NCBI GenBank assembly: GCA_020073485.1
Contig: JAIQFB010000016.1
Location: 43,103-107,102 of the forward strand
Direction of reading: 5' to 3'
Length of the DNA stretch: 64,000 nt
Source: Terriglobia bacterium
GTDB taxonomy: Bacteria > Acidobacteriota > Terriglobia > Acidiferrales > UBA7541
This document shows, in pieces, positions 35,184 through 44,164 of the stretch. Position 1 is the stretch's first letter. Each line of letters begins with the position of its first letter. The position numbers and the translations under genes were made by a program. The notes under the pieces were generated by a model. The model saw only the letters and a list, made by a program, of their open reading frames with translations, searched no databases and was not told where the DNA came from.

Positions 35184-36005
35184 ATGTCGTTCCGTCCCAA
35201 TTTCGAATTTCGCCGGCCCATTGCCGCGGTCACGTTGCTGGCCGCGTTGCTAATTCTCACGCCATGGGCCTCGGCCCAAAAAAACAAGCGCGCGAAGCCT
35301 CCGGCGAAAGCCCCCGCGCCGCCTGCGGCCCCTGCCGCGGCCCCCGTTCCGTTCCGGCCCGGCGAATCGCTCGAGTATCGCGTCCTGTTCTCGAAATACG
35401 CCGTGAATGCCGCGAAAATCGAAACCACCGTGATCGAACAGCGCAATTTTTTCGGCCACCTCGCGTGGCATTTCCGCGCCGTCGCGCACACCATGGACAC
35501 CACGCGGATGCTTTTCGCGATTGACGACGAGTTCGATTCCTATACTTCCGCCGCCAGCCTGTTTTCCCTGCAGTATGAAATGTACCTGCACGAGCAGGGA
35601 AAGGATCAGACATCGGTGTACCGCATGACCACCGACGCCGATCCCGCGCCCCCGAACGTTACCGCCGTCCGCGTGGTCGCCGGCACGCGCGACGCCATCA
35701 GTTTTCTTTACGATCTCCGTGCCGCCGATTGGCAGCGCACGCCGGAACTCCACGTCCCGGTCTTCGACGGCCGCCGCCTGTATGACGTGGTCGCCCGCGT
35801 GGACATGCCGCAAGGCAATATCACCGTGCCCGCCGGAAATTTTCCCGCCTTCCGCATCGCTCTCCGCCTCTTCGACCATGGCAAGGAACTCACCGACACG
35901 CGCCTGTGGGTCTGGATTGCCCGGGACGCGGCGCACACTCCCGTCCTGGTCGAAGCCGATATCCCGTTCGGCACCGCCCGCATCGAACTCGCGCACTTGC
36001 CTTGA
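35184..36005 (+). CDS. DUF3108 domain exported protein
   Basis: 273 residues from the ATG at 35184; an upstream extension of 32 codons has no ribosome site. A signal peptide (about 10-31, ending PWASA) precedes a Lys/Pro/Ala linker. The DUF3108 beta-sheet domain follows: FRPGESLEYRVLFSKYAVNAAKIE at its start, DRFDSY-like FDSYTSAASLFSLQYEMYLHEQ, and WIARDAAHTPVLVEADIPFGTARIEL at the end. Members are periplasmic and of unknown function, perhaps lipid- or cell-envelope-related. It stands alone between the epimerase and a PilZ gene. Confidence 0.82.
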   Translation: MSFRPNFEFRRPIAAVTLLAALLILTPWASAQKNKRAKPPAKAPAPPAAPAAAPVPFRPGESLEYRVLFSKYAVNAAKIETTVIEQRNFFGHLAWHFRAVAHTMDTTRMLFAIDDEFDSYTSAASLFSLQYEMYLHEQGKDQTSVYRMTTDADPAPPNVTAVRVVAGTRDAISFLYDLRAADWQRTPELHVPVFDGRRLYDVVARVDMPQGNITVPAGNFPAFRIALRLFDHGKELTDTRLWVWIARDAAHTPVLVEADIPFGTARIELAHLP

Positions 36006-36132
36006 ATTTGTTGGCACGCTTTTCGTGGCCCCGGCGAGACGCCTGCACCACGACGCAGCGCAGTGCTTGCGAATCACAATGAATCCGCGCCCGGTTTTGC
36101 ACGCATCGCGCGCAACTCGGATCGAGTTCCGG

Positions 36133-36525
36133 CTACTTGTTTGTGACAGGTTCCGGCTGCGGCGCGGTCCAAACGTCCGAGGAAAAAGTGATCGACCAGA
36201 AATCCGGGGAGGGTGCGAGGAATTTGAGGCCGACCTGCGTCGTGCCGTCCGCGGGCGAGCCGACATAACTGACCATGCACGCCTGCTCCAGGTTCGTCGC
36301 CGGGTTAAACAAGCGCAGCGTTTGCCCTGTCTCCACCTTGCTTTCCAGCGCGATCAACGCACCGTGCTCGTTGACCACCAGCGTTTGCGTTTCTTCCAAG
36401 AACGACGATTCCGGAGACGAATCCTCGGAGCGGACTGTGATCGGCAGGCTGAGAATGACTCGCTGGCTGCGCCGCCTGGTTGTTTCCGAGGAGCCTTTGC
36501 TTGGATTCAAGGTGGACATGGGCAT
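36133..36525 (-). CDS. PilZ domain protein
   Basis: 130 residues from the ATG at 36525 (GTG two codons earlier and ATG two codons later are alternatives). The c-di-GMP arginine motif is TRRRSQRVILSLPI; the second motif, normally DxSxxG, reads VNEHGALIAL, so it is partly degenerate (Asn in place of Asp, His in place of Ser). VGLKFL closes the barrel. It probably binds c-di-GMP and signals to a surface or motility system. The upstream neighbour on the same strand is the nucleotide-sugar dehydrogenase. Confidence 0.8.
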   Translation of the reverse strand: MPMSTLNPSKGSSETTRRRSQRVILSLPITVRSEDSSPESSFLEETQTLVVNEHGALIALESKVETGQTLRLFNPATNLEQACMVSYVGSPADGTTQVGLKFLAPSPDFWSITFSSDVWTAPQPEPVTNK

Positions 36526-36619
36526 CGACACTCGGGCGCGCGCTATCGTCGCTTAGCAGGGACAAAGCGGGCAGGATTCAGCCAAGCGATTATCTTCCGG
36601 CTTGCAAAAAACGGCGGCG

Positions 36620-37975
36620 CTACACCAGCACGATCTTATTGCGATGCCGCGCGATGCGCCGTGTGACGTTGCGCGTATCCACTACCAGTTGCGCGGCTTC
36701 GACGATCATCTGGTAGTCGTAGCTGGTGTGGTCGGTGGCGATCAGAACGCAATCGTATCCCGCCAGCGATTTCGCGTCGATCGGCACCGATTTCATCCCT
36801 TGAAAATTGTAGTGCCGCAGCTTCGGAATTTCCGGGAAGTAAGGATCGTTGTAGTCGAGCTTTGCGCCGCGCGCCGTCAGCAGTTCGAGGATTTTCAAGG
36901 AAGGCGACTCCCGCATGTCGTCCACGTCCTTCTTGTAGGCCACGCCCAGCACCAGGATCCGCGATCCCTTGATCGATTTTTGCCGGTCGTTCAGCGCCGA
37001 CGCCGTGGAATTCACCACGTGGTACGGCATCTCGGTGTTCACTTCTCCCGCGAGTTCGATGAAGCGCGTCGCGAAATCGTATTCCCGCGCCTTCCACGAA
37101 AGATAGAACGGATCGACCGGAATGCAGTGCCCGCCGAGGCCGGGCCCCGGATAAAACGGCATGAACCCGAACGGCTTGGTGGCCGCCGCGTCGATCACTT
37201 CCCAGATGTCGATCCCCATGCGCAGGCTCAGCATTTTCAGCTCGTTCACCAGCGCGATGTTCACGCAGCGGAAAATATTCTCCAGCAGCTTAGCCATTTC
37301 CGCGGCGCGCGTCGAACTGACCGGCACCACGCGCGAAACGATCTGCGCGTACAGCGAACAGGCGGCCCGGCCCGACGGCGGATTGATGCCGCCCACCACT
37401 TTCGGGATCTGCGCCAGTCCATACTGCTTGTTTCCTGGATCTTCGCGCTCGGGCGAGAACGCCAGGAAAAAATCCGTTCCGATCTGTTCGGCGTCCGGCC
37501 CCTGGGCGATGGGGCACTTCATTCCAGTCGATTCCAGCACCGGGAGCACCAGTTCTTCGGTCGTGCCCGGGTAGGTCGTCGATTCCAGAACCACCAGTTG
37601 CCCGCGCTGCAGGTGCGGCCGAATCGATTGCGCCGTTTGCTCCACGTAGGAAAGATCCGGCTCGCGCCGCTGGTCCAGCGGCGTGGGCACGCAGATGATC
37701 ACTGCGTCCATTTCCGCGATGCGCGCAAAATCGTTGGTCGCGCCGAAATGCTTGGATTGCACGAACTGTTGAATCTTGTTTTGCGGAATGTGCTGGATAT
37801 ACGTTTGCCCGCGGTTCAGCTTCTCGATTTTCGCCGGGTCGGTGTCAAATCCGGTGACGCGGTGGCCGGCCTCGGCAAACCGCAGCCCCAGCGGAAGTCC
37901 CACGTATCCAAGCCCGATAATTCCAACGCGGAGTTGCGAGCCCTTGAAGTATTCCGGCCTTCGATCTGTCGCCAT
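36620..37975 (-). CDS. Nucleotide-sugar dehydrogenase (UDP-GlcNAc/UDP-Glc 6-dehydrogenase)
   Basis: 451 residues from the ATG at 37975. The N-terminal Rossmann motif GIIGLGYVGLPLG is at about 18-30. The central domain has FSPERED and NIFRCVNIALVNE. GPGLGGHCIPVDPFYL carries the catalytic Cys, and the following LSWKAREY is typical of the WbpA/TviB-like group that oxidises UDP-GlcNAc or UDP-GalNAc. LVLGVAYKKDVDDMRESPSL opens the UDP-binding domain. With the epimerase at 34017 it would supply uronic acid sugars for exopolysaccharide or lipopolysaccharide. Confidence 0.9.
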   Translation of the reverse strand: MATDRRPEYFKGSQLRVGIIGLGYVGLPLGLRFAEAGHRVTGFDTDPAKIEKLNRGQTYIQHIPQNKIQQFVQSKHFGATNDFARIAEMDAVIICVPTPLDQRREPDLSYVEQTAQSIRPHLQRGQLVVLESTTYPGTTEELVLPVLESTGMKCPIAQGPDAEQIGTDFFLAFSPEREDPGNKQYGLAQIPKVVGGINPPSGRAACSLYAQIVSRVVPVSSTRAAEMAKLLENIFRCVNIALVNELKMLSLRMGIDIWEVIDAAATKPFGFMPFYPGPGLGGHCIPVDPFYLSWKAREYDFATRFIELAGEVNTEMPYHVVNSTASALNDRQKSIKGSRILVLGVAYKKDVDDMRESPSLKILELLTARGAKLDYNDPYFPEIPKLRHYNFQGMKSVPIDAKSLAGYDCVLIATDHTSYDYQMIVEAAQLVVDTRNVTRRIARHRNKIVLV

Positions 37976-38241
37976 TGAGGTGGGTTCCAATCCTTTCGAT
38001 ATTTATCTTTACTCTGTGATCCGATTCTTGCGGGCTGCACGCTTCACTTTCACCCACGCGGGGGCCAAGCGTTCCGCGAAAACCAAAACCAGCGCCCGGG
38101 GCCGACTATAGCAATATTCCGTTCGCCAAAATACCCGCTCCGCGCACCGTTGTGCCCCAGTCGCCAATCATGATCGGCCCGGAACCGGATACGCGCTCGA
38201 TTGGCGGGCTTGGGAATGCAGGACGGGGCATCAGGACCGCG

Positions 38242-38919
38242 TCACGCCGTGGCGCCGCGCCGCTGGTAACACAGCAGGATCAGATCCGCTCGGCGGCGCA
38301 CTCCAAACTTGCTCAGCAAATTCGAGACATGAAATTTAACGGTTCGCTCGGAAATATTGAGCTTGTTCCCAATCTCTTTGTTCGCCAGATTTTCCAGCAG
38401 GCAGTTCAGAACTTCCTGTTCCCGGCGGCTCAGCGTGGCCGTGGTATCCGCTTTCAGCCGGCGGCTGGTCGTGCCGCCCAGGATGGAATCCACGAATCCC
38501 GAAAGCACGGCGCGCGGAACCCAGAATCCGCCCTCGGCCACCAGGGGAAGCGCTCGCGGAAGCTGCTCGCGAGCTTCCGCGTAGCTCAGCAAACCCTTGG
38601 CGCCCATTTGCAGCAGGGAATAGCTTTCCGAAGAGTCGAATTTCTCGGCCACCACGATGATGCGGGCTTCCGCGTGGGCCTCCAGAATATTCGTCAGCAG
38701 GGCCCCGGCGGCGGGCCGCGCCACATGCGCGTCCACCACGTAGACCACGGCGTTGGGCACTTGTATATGCCGCAGGTCCGGCCCCAGAGCCGATTCTAAA
38801 TGCATTGAAATCAGCTTGAATGACGGATTGGTCAACACACGCTCGAACTCGCTCAGCACCAATGGGTGCGGCGAGAGCAGACAAACTTGAAGGGCATTCT
38901 TCTTGGCCGCTTTTTTCAC
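38242..38919 (-). CDS. LuxR/NarL-type regulator with degenerate receiver
   Basis: 225 residues. The C-terminal HTH (about 160-215) has LSRREQEVLNCLLENLANKEIGNKLNISERTVKFHVSNLLSKFGVRRRADL, a canonical NarL/FixJ helix-turn-helix. The N-terminal half follows a receiver-like alternation, but the acidic pair normally before HPLV is replaced by SerPro (LLSPHPLV), and the conserved Thr and Lys positions are not kept (VVAEK, GLLSY). It probably does not work by ordinary phosphorylation. No cognate kinase is adjacent. Targets are unknown. Confidence 0.85.
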   Translation of the reverse strand: MKKAAKKNALQVCLLSPHPLVLSEFERVLTNPSFKLISMHLESALGPDLRHIQVPNAVVYVVDAHVARPAAGALLTNILEAHAEARIIVVAEKFDSSESYSLLQMGAKGLLSYAEAREQLPRALPLVAEGGFWVPRAVLSGFVDSILGGTTSRRLKADTTATLSRREQEVLNCLLENLANKEIGNKLNISERTVKFHVSNLLSKFGVRRRADLILLCYQRRGATA

Positions 38920-39160
38920 AGGAATTCTAGGCTATCCGAACACGCACCACGGGGCAAGACTTGGTCAACCGGGAGTTGCGCAGTCGCTAACAGCAGACAA
39001 GGCAAACCGGGTTGGCGCCCGCCGCATGGGCGGAACACTCATTTGGAAAACTATAATACCTGCCGCACTTATCGGCGGGATGAGTTCCTCATAAGACAAT
39101 CCTCTCCCGCGAATGAGTTTTTCCCGATTGCCATGCGGGGTACGCTTGTGGATAACAGCG

Positions 39161-39490
39161 ATGACGACCACTACAACCAAAAAGGCCCGCCGGTACACGC
39201 GGGTAGGATTGCCCAAAGGCATGCTCGTGGCCTGGGAACATTCCGGCATCCGCAAATTATCGCGGGTCAGCGTCGTGGCGCTTGGAGGACTTTTCATTTC
39301 CACGCCGGAGCCTCCGCCCAATGGCGACACGATCCGATTGATTTTTGAAATTCCCGGCGGCGAGGTGCGCGCGCGCGCCGTGGTACGCGATTGTCAGCCC
39401 TGCAAGGGAATGGGAATTGAATTTACCGCCATGGGGCCGGAGGCTCGCGCGCGCCTCCACCAGTTGATGAAAGCCCTCAGTAAAGTTTGA
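39161..39490 (+). CDS. PilZ domain protein
   Basis: 109 residues from the ATG at 39161. The arginine motif is RRYTRVGLPKGMLVAW; the DxSxxG element reads VVALGGLFIST, so it is partly altered. The remainder (IRLIFEIPGGEVRARAVVRDCQPCKGMGIEF) is a normal PilZ barrel. It could bind c-di-GMP, though the second half of the site is weak. A short palindrome (GGCAC-GCGAA-GTGCC, 39495-39509) follows, between this gene and the convergent CBS gene. Confidence 0.78.
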   Translation: MTTTTTKKARRYTRVGLPKGMLVAWEHSGIRKLSRVSVVALGGLFISTPEPPPNGDTIRLIFEIPGGEVRARAVVRDCQPCKGMGIEFTAMGPEARARLHQLMKALSKV

Positions 39491-39524
39491 CGGTGGCACG
39501 CGAAGTGCCTTCTGTGAAATATTC

Positions 39525-39959
39525 CTACCGTTGCGGAAATACGAACGCCTCGAACATATCCGCGCGGGCCTTGTGATCCGAGGAAATCACCTGCAGCAAA
39601 TCCGCCACCGACAGCATTCCCAAAAATTTCTCCGATTCGCCCACAATCAGCAGGTGAAAGATGTCGTGCTTTTCCATCAGCCGCAGGCATTCGTCCAGCT
39701 GAAATTCCGGCCGCACCACCACCAGGTCCCGCGACATGATTTCCGACACGTGCATCCACGCGGGGCATTTATTTTCCGCCGCCACTTTGTCGGAAATGTC
39801 GCTCTGCGACACCACTCCCACCAGCCGCCCTGCCGCGTCCAGCACTCCCACCGAGCGCACCTGGTGGTCTCGAAGGTAGCGGGCCGTCTCGTGCACTGTT
39901 GCGTCGTCTCGTATCGAAAAAATTTCCTGCCGCGATTTCACCAGGTCTAGAACTCTCAT
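39525..39959 (-). CDS. Two-CBS-domain protein
   Basis: 144 residues from the ATG with GGAGG eight bases upstream. Two CBS motifs are visible: HETARYLRDHQVRSVGVLDAAGRLVGVVSQSDI and LDECLRLMEKHDIFHLLIVGESEKFLGMLSVADLL. Stand-alone tandem CBS proteins bind adenine nucleotides and regulate partners by energy state. The target is unknown. Confidence 0.9.
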   Translation of the reverse strand: MRVLDLVKSRQEIFSIRDDATVHETARYLRDHQVRSVGVLDAAGRLVGVVSQSDISDKVAAENKCPAWMHVSEIMSRDLVVVRPEFQLDECLRLMEKHDIFHLLIVGESEKFLGMLSVADLLQVISSDHKARADMFEAFVFPQR

Positions 39960-40178
39960 CGGTGAGCCTCCGAATCGGGAGGATAACTGCTTTAGCCGGA
40001 TAGTAGGCCCGCTTTCGCCCATAAGCAACTGGATTCAACCACCGGCCCGTGCGCCCGTCCGGATTTGGAAATTCGCGCGGTTTTTGGAAAGTTCCTGTGG
40101 AACTTCAACTAAAATGAAAACCCTTCCTTTTCGAAGGACTGATTCGGCACACGATGGATCAAGAATGGAGATTTCAAA

Positions 40179-40664
40179 ATGAACTGGGCCCGGGTGAAAA
40201 TTGCCCTCATCGCCGTGGTTGCTTTTTCGGTCGCCATCCAATTCGATCAGCCGCGACGCACGAATCCGCCCTCCATTGCATCTCGGGCGCTTTCAGCCCA
40301 CGTGCAAGTCCCTGCGCAAGTCCATGAGGCGCTTATGCGAGCCTGCGGCGATTGCCATTCCAATCAGACAATTTGGCCTTGCTATAGCGCCATAGCCCCT
40401 ATTTCCTGGGTGGTGGTCGATGACGTAAACCAGGGCCGCAGGCACCTGAATTTTGATGATTGGGAGGCCCAAGAGACCCCAAAGCAGGCGAATGATCACT
40501 TGATCGATCTCTGTAAGGAAGCAACAACCAAGGGCATGCCTCCATTCACCTATCGACTGGCGCATCCGGGAGTGCAATTGAAAACACAGGAGATAGACTT
40601 TCTTTGCTCCTGGTCACGATCATTCAAGATTGAAACTTCAAGAGGATCCGGCACGATTCGATAA
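40179..40664 (+). CDS. Heme-binding domain protein (Haem_bd family)
   Basis: 161 residues. A signal or anchor helix covers about 5-21. A single CGDCH motif at 56-60 is followed by SNQTIWPCYSAIAPISWVVVDDVNQGRRHLNFDDW, the pattern of the haem-binding domain family (PF14376), in which the CxxCH heme is followed by the N-W-Y-P-S segment and a conserved W. The C-terminus has MPPFTYRLAHPG. It is probably periplasmic and redox-related. It precedes the sigma-54 regulator region but is not obviously linked. Confidence 0.85.
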   Translation: MNWARVKIALIAVVAFSVAIQFDQPRRTNPPSIASRALSAHVQVPAQVHEALMRACGDCHSNQTIWPCYSAIAPISWVVVDDVNQGRRHLNFDDWEAQETPKQANDHLIDLCKEATTKGMPPFTYRLAHPGVQLKTQEIDFLCSWSRSFKIETSRGSGTIR

Positions 40665-40935
40665 TTGCGCCAGCAAGCGTCCCGACTTGGAACAATGCTC
40701 AACTATAAGTGAAACCATTTTCCCATTTTCACGGATTTCCACAGGCGGCAATAGGACGTAAGTCCTAGTACTTCTGAGCACGCCGATCATTCAAAATCAT
40801 GATTCCATGGTAGATGCCTCACCGACCGAGTCAGAATTTCCCTACCATTTCGTATCCCATTTCCGAAAAAGTTTGGCTCGCTGTGTGCATTTGGTCAACA
40901 GGGGACCGGTTCCTGTTTCCATTGTTCATATACTT
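40665..40935. other. Upstream region of the first sigma-54 activator gene
   Basis: About 270 AT-richer bases. They hold a perfect inverted repeat (TAGGAC-GTAA-GTCCTA, 40752-40767), a GTGAAA/TTTCAC inverted pair around CATTTTCCCA (40716-40725), and no good -24/-12 element. The 10-mer CATTTTCCCA recurs in the leader of the PilZ gene at 52399-52408. Confidence 0.5.
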
Positions 40936-42003
40936 ATGACCACTAAACCCAGTTCACGATCAGCCCCAGGCGACAGAACCAGCCACATGCCTCCCGTCAG
41001 CGTCATTTTCGGCCGAACCACGGTTATGCGTTCGATCCGGCAGAAGATTGAGAAAGCCGCCTCTTCCGGAGTGCCTATTCTGATTCAGGGCGAGAGTGGA
41101 ACGGGGAAGGGCCTTCTGGCTCTGTTCATTCACAGTATTTCTTTCCAGCAGACCACGCCTTTCATCAAAGTGAATTGCGCTGCAATTCCCGGCGCATTGC
41201 TGGAGAGCGAATTGTTTGGCTACGAAAAAGGCGCGTTCACCGGAGCGCAAGCGGTCAAACCGGGGCGCGTGGAATTGGCCGACGGCGGCACGCTCTTCCT
41301 CGACGGCATCGACGAAATCGACATGTCCCTGCAGGCGAAATTGCTGCAGCTCCTGCAGGACGGGCAATTTACCAGGATCGGCGGCCAGGAAGACCGCAAG
41401 GTCCAGATCCGCGTGATCTGTGCGACCAATCGCCGGCTCGAGGATGAAATCGCGCAGGGACGCTTTCGGCGCGACCTGTTCTACCGGATCAACGTCGTCA
41501 GCGTGGAGATGCCTTCGCTGCGCGTGCGCGCCGAGGACATCCGCGACCTGGTCGACTATTTCCTCGAAAATCACTGCGCGCGGCACAATGTTCCCCCGAG
41601 GCCGCTCTCCGCCGAAGCCGTCAGATTGCTCGAACGGCATCCCTGGCCGGGAAACATTCGCGAGCTCGAAAATATGGTGGAACGCTACGTCATCCTTGGT
41701 TCCGAGGATGCGATTGCCAGCGAACTGTTGAATTGGGACCGCTCCAACGAGGTCCAGGAACCTCAATTGGAAGGGCAAATCCACCTGAAGAAAGTCACCC
41801 GCCAGGCCGTCCATGACCTGGAACGCAAGATCATCATGAGCGTGCTGGAGGCAAACCGCTGGAATCGCAAACGCACGGCCAGCGCTTTGAAGATCAGTTA
41901 CCGGGCGCTGCTCTACAAGATTCGCCGCGCCGGGTTGCCGCCCAAGCGCAGCGTCAACGCCGAAGGTTCCAAGCCCACCCGTCCTGCAGCCTCGGCGGAC
42001 TGA
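40936..42003 (+). CDS. Sigma-54 enhancer-binding protein without receiver domain, altered Walker B
   Basis: 355 residues from the ATG at 40936; an ATG at 40807 would add 43 residues without a recognisable domain. There is no N-terminal sensory domain. The AAA+ domain has Walker A GESGTGKG at 52-59, an intact GAFTGA loop at 99-104, and TLFLDGIDEID at 119-129, where the catalytic Walker B glutamate is replaced by glycine (next acidic residues D126, E127). The Fis-type HTH at the end reads NRWNRKRTASALKISYRALLYKI. It probably activates or modulates sigma-54 promoters of the polysaccharide locus, constitutively or through partners. Confidence 0.85.
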   Translation: MTTKPSSRSAPGDRTSHMPPVSVIFGRTTVMRSIRQKIEKAASSGVPILIQGESGTGKGLLALFIHSISFQQTTPFIKVNCAAIPGALLESELFGYEKGAFTGAQAVKPGRVELADGGTLFLDGIDEIDMSLQAKLLQLLQDGQFTRIGGQEDRKVQIRVICATNRRLEDEIAQGRFRRDLFYRINVVSVEMPSLRVRAEDIRDLVDYFLENHCARHNVPPRPLSAEAVRLLERHPWPGNIRELENMVERYVILGSEDAIASELLNWDRSNEVQEPQLEGQIHLKKVTRQAVHDLERKIIMSVLEANRWNRKRTASALKISYRALLYKIRRAGLPPKRSVNAEGSKPTRPAASAD

Positions 42004-42463
42004 TCCGCCCGCTCTCCAAATGCCCTCTTGGTCGTTTTGGTATGCGGTCTGGCTTGCAGTTTGGCCGCTTGTTGTGGCCAGCAAACCGGTCAATTAGTTG
42101 AAAAGCAGCGGCATCTTGTAGAAAACAAGTTCCGTACATCCCGAAATGGCACCCAACAACCCGGACTTGACCTGCGGTACACATGGTCCTGTGTAACTTA
42201 CTCCAATCGAAAAGGTTACTGTTAAAATGCCAAGAACGATTTCCATCGTGGAAATGTATTTCCACATTGTGGTACTCATCGACCCTCATGGAGGAGAATA
42301 ATCACACCCTTTTTTGCATGCTTCGTATGCATGTAACCATCGTAAAAATAAGAACTTAGACCTAATCTTGATACTTCTATTATACAAATGCCACCATGGC
42401 CCATACGTTGCTCTTGAACCTGAGCCGCTCGTGTATCGGGCGTTTGGTGTTTTCAGGTGCTAT
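42004..42463. other. Long AT-richer intergenic region before the second activator
   Basis: About 460 bases without a convincing gene. An open frame continues from 42314 into the next gene, but its codon use and hydrophobic N-terminus look non-coding. A GCATG-containing inverted pair lies at about 42316-42332. No -24/-12 element was found. Confidence 0.5.
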
Positions 42464-43486
42464 GTGGTTATTCAGACTGACGAAAATTTGATCTCGCTGG
42501 GGGGCATCGGCTCACGCGCCGGTCTTAACCAGTATTACGTGCAGGGCACCAGCCCCGCCATGCGCGCGCTGGGGCGCACCATTGCGGATATTGCCCCTAC
42601 GGAGATCCCCGTTTTGCTGGTTGGCGAGAGCGGCACGGGTAAGGAAGTAGTGGCTCTGGAGATTCACCGGTTGTCGCGGCGCTGGAACGAGGCTTTTGTC
42701 AAATGTGGTTGCGCGGGCCTTTCCGCGGACTCGCTGGTGACGCGCCTGCAGAGCGTCGAGAGTCGCGGAGGGGAAGGAACGGCCGGAGGGGGCTCTCTGT
42801 TTCTGGACGAAATCAGCCACCTGGAATCTGCGAGCCAGGCGCGCCTGTTAAATCTGCTGCCGGATGGAAATGGCAATCCTTCGGCCGGCTGCCACAGCGT
42901 CCGAATCATCTGCTCGACCACGCGCAATCTCGAGGACGAGATGCGCAACGCGCGTTTTCGCGAAGAGCTCTATTACCGGATCAGCGGCGTTCAACTGCGC
43001 CTGCCTCCGCTGCGCAACCGCAAGGAGGACATTCCCGCGCTGCTCGATTTTTTCCTGAAGAAATACGCGAGGTTGTTCGGCCGGCCGGAACCTCAGCCCA
43101 GCGCGGGCATCATGCATTTGCTGTTGGGCTATTCCTGGCCCGGAAATATTCGCGAGCTGGAAAATGTCGCCCGCAAGATGGTGGCGCTAGGCGATGAACA
43201 GCTTGCCGTTCACGATCTTGCCGCCGGAAACATGGCGAAAAGTCCCGATCCCGGTCCTGCTCCGGCCCGCGCTCCGCGAACCGATCCGGCGCCCGTGCGT
43301 TCCTTGAAGGAAGCGGCGCGGGAGGCTTCGCGCCATGCCGAACGCGCGCTGATCCTGAGCCAACTGGAACGAACCCACTGGAATCGCAAGCGAACCGCAC
43401 GTGAACTGCAAATCAGCTACAAAGCGTTGCTCTACAAGTTGAAGCAACTGGGACTGGACGGCACCGAGCGCCCGGAAGAGCAATGA
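42464..43486 (+). CDS. Enhancer-binding-protein homolog lacking the GAFTGA loop
   Basis: 340 residues from a GTG at 42464; the frame is open to 42314 but that part looks non-coding. The AAA+ core has Walker A GESGTGKE (54-61) and a normal Walker B SLFLDE (111-116), then FREELYYRISGVQLRLPPLRNRKEDIPALL and SWPGNIRELENV. Between CGCAG and the Walker B, only about 21 residues replace the usual 30 that include ESELFG and GAFTGA, so the sigma-54 contact loop is missing. The Fis HTH (THWNRKRTARELQISYKALLYKL) is intact. Its stop lies 10 bases before the export gene start; it may bind enhancers without activating. Confidence 0.85.
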   Translation: MVIQTDENLISLGGIGSRAGLNQYYVQGTSPAMRALGRTIADIAPTEIPVLLVGESGTGKEVVALEIHRLSRRWNEAFVKCGCAGLSADSLVTRLQSVESRGGEGTAGGGSLFLDEISHLESASQARLLNLLPDGNGNPSAGCHSVRIICSTTRNLEDEMRNARFREELYYRISGVQLRLPPLRNRKEDIPALLDFFLKKYARLFGRPEPQPSAGIMHLLLGYSWPGNIRELENVARKMVALGDEQLAVHDLAAGNMAKSPDPGPAPARAPRTDPAPVRSLKEAAREASRHAERALILSQLERTHWNRKRTARELQISYKALLYKLKQLGLDGTERPEEQ

Positions 43487-43496
43487 GGAGGAAGGC

Positions 43497-44153
43497 ATGA
43501 AACGAACAATACTGATCGCGGCTGCGCTTTTGTTGGCGGCTGCAGGAAACACCTGGGCAACGTCGCAAGATCAAAAAGGCGAAATGAAAGGTACCCCCGT
43601 CGCCTCCGCGCGAAACGGCGTCGATGGCGCTGAAGTCGCCAAACCCGTGGTCACGCCTGCCACCACCGATCCGGCCTACCAGATAGGCCCCGAGGATGTT
43701 CTTGATATCAGCGTGTGGAAAGAGCCGGACGTCAGCCGCGTCGTCCCCGTGCGCCCCGACGGTAGGATCTCCTTGCCGCTGATCAATGACGTCCAAGCCT
43801 CCGGAATGTCTCCGCAGCAGCTGGCCAAAACAATTTCCGAAAAACTCCATAAGTATCTCAACGACCCGCAGGTTACGGTCATCGTCACCCAGATCAACAG
43901 CCAGCGCGTGTACGTGGTCGGCGAGGTCCTGAAAGCAGGCGCTTTTCCGCTGACTCCCGGAATGACCGTGCTGCAGGCGCTTTCCAGCGCCGGAGGGTTC
44001 ACCACGTTTGCCGACGTGAAAAAAATCCACGTCATGCGCCTGCGCGACGGCAAGCACACAGAACTCCCGTTTAATTACCGCGATGTGCTGAAGGGCGATA
44101 ACCCGGATCAGAACATCAAGCTGGAGCCGGGCGACACCGTCGTCGTCCCGTAG
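43497..44153 (+). CDS. Wza-like polysaccharide export protein
   Basis: 218 residues from the ATG with GAGGAAGGC upstream. A signal peptide (1-21, ending TWA) has no clear lipobox. The Poly_export domain begins at about 60 (YQIGPEDVLDISVWKEPDVSRVVPVRPDGRISLPLINDV), and an SLBB domain follows (INSQRVYVVGEVLKAGAFPLTPGMTVLQALSSAGGF). It is shorter than Wza, with one SLBB domain, as in EpsE/XrtA-linked export proteins. It would form part of the outer-membrane or periplasmic polysaccharide channel. It is followed after 11 bases by the barrel gene, so they form an operon. Confidence 0.9.
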   Translation: MKRTILIAAALLLAAAGNTWATSQDQKGEMKGTPVASARNGVDGAEVAKPVVTPATTDPAYQIGPEDVLDISVWKEPDVSRVVPVRPDGRISLPLINDVQASGMSPQQLAKTISEKLHKYLNDPQVTVIVTQINSQRVYVVGEVLKAGAFPLTPGMTVLQALSSAGGFTTFADVKKIHVMRLRDGKHTELPFNYRDVLKGDNPDQNIKLEPGDTVVVP

Positions 44154-44164
44154 GAGATGCACCC

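Noticed and set aside
39494..39509. Sigma-54-like TGGCACGCGAAGTGCC
   Set aside because: It is the palindrome GGCAC-GCGAA-GTGCC between convergent genes; the symmetry produces the GG/GC spacing on both strands. A hairpin is a better reading, and there is no downstream gene to drive.
42314..42463. N-terminal extension of the GAFTGA-less activator
   Set aside because: AT-rich codons, a TTG start, and a Leu/Ile-rich peptide without homology; probably non-coding leader.
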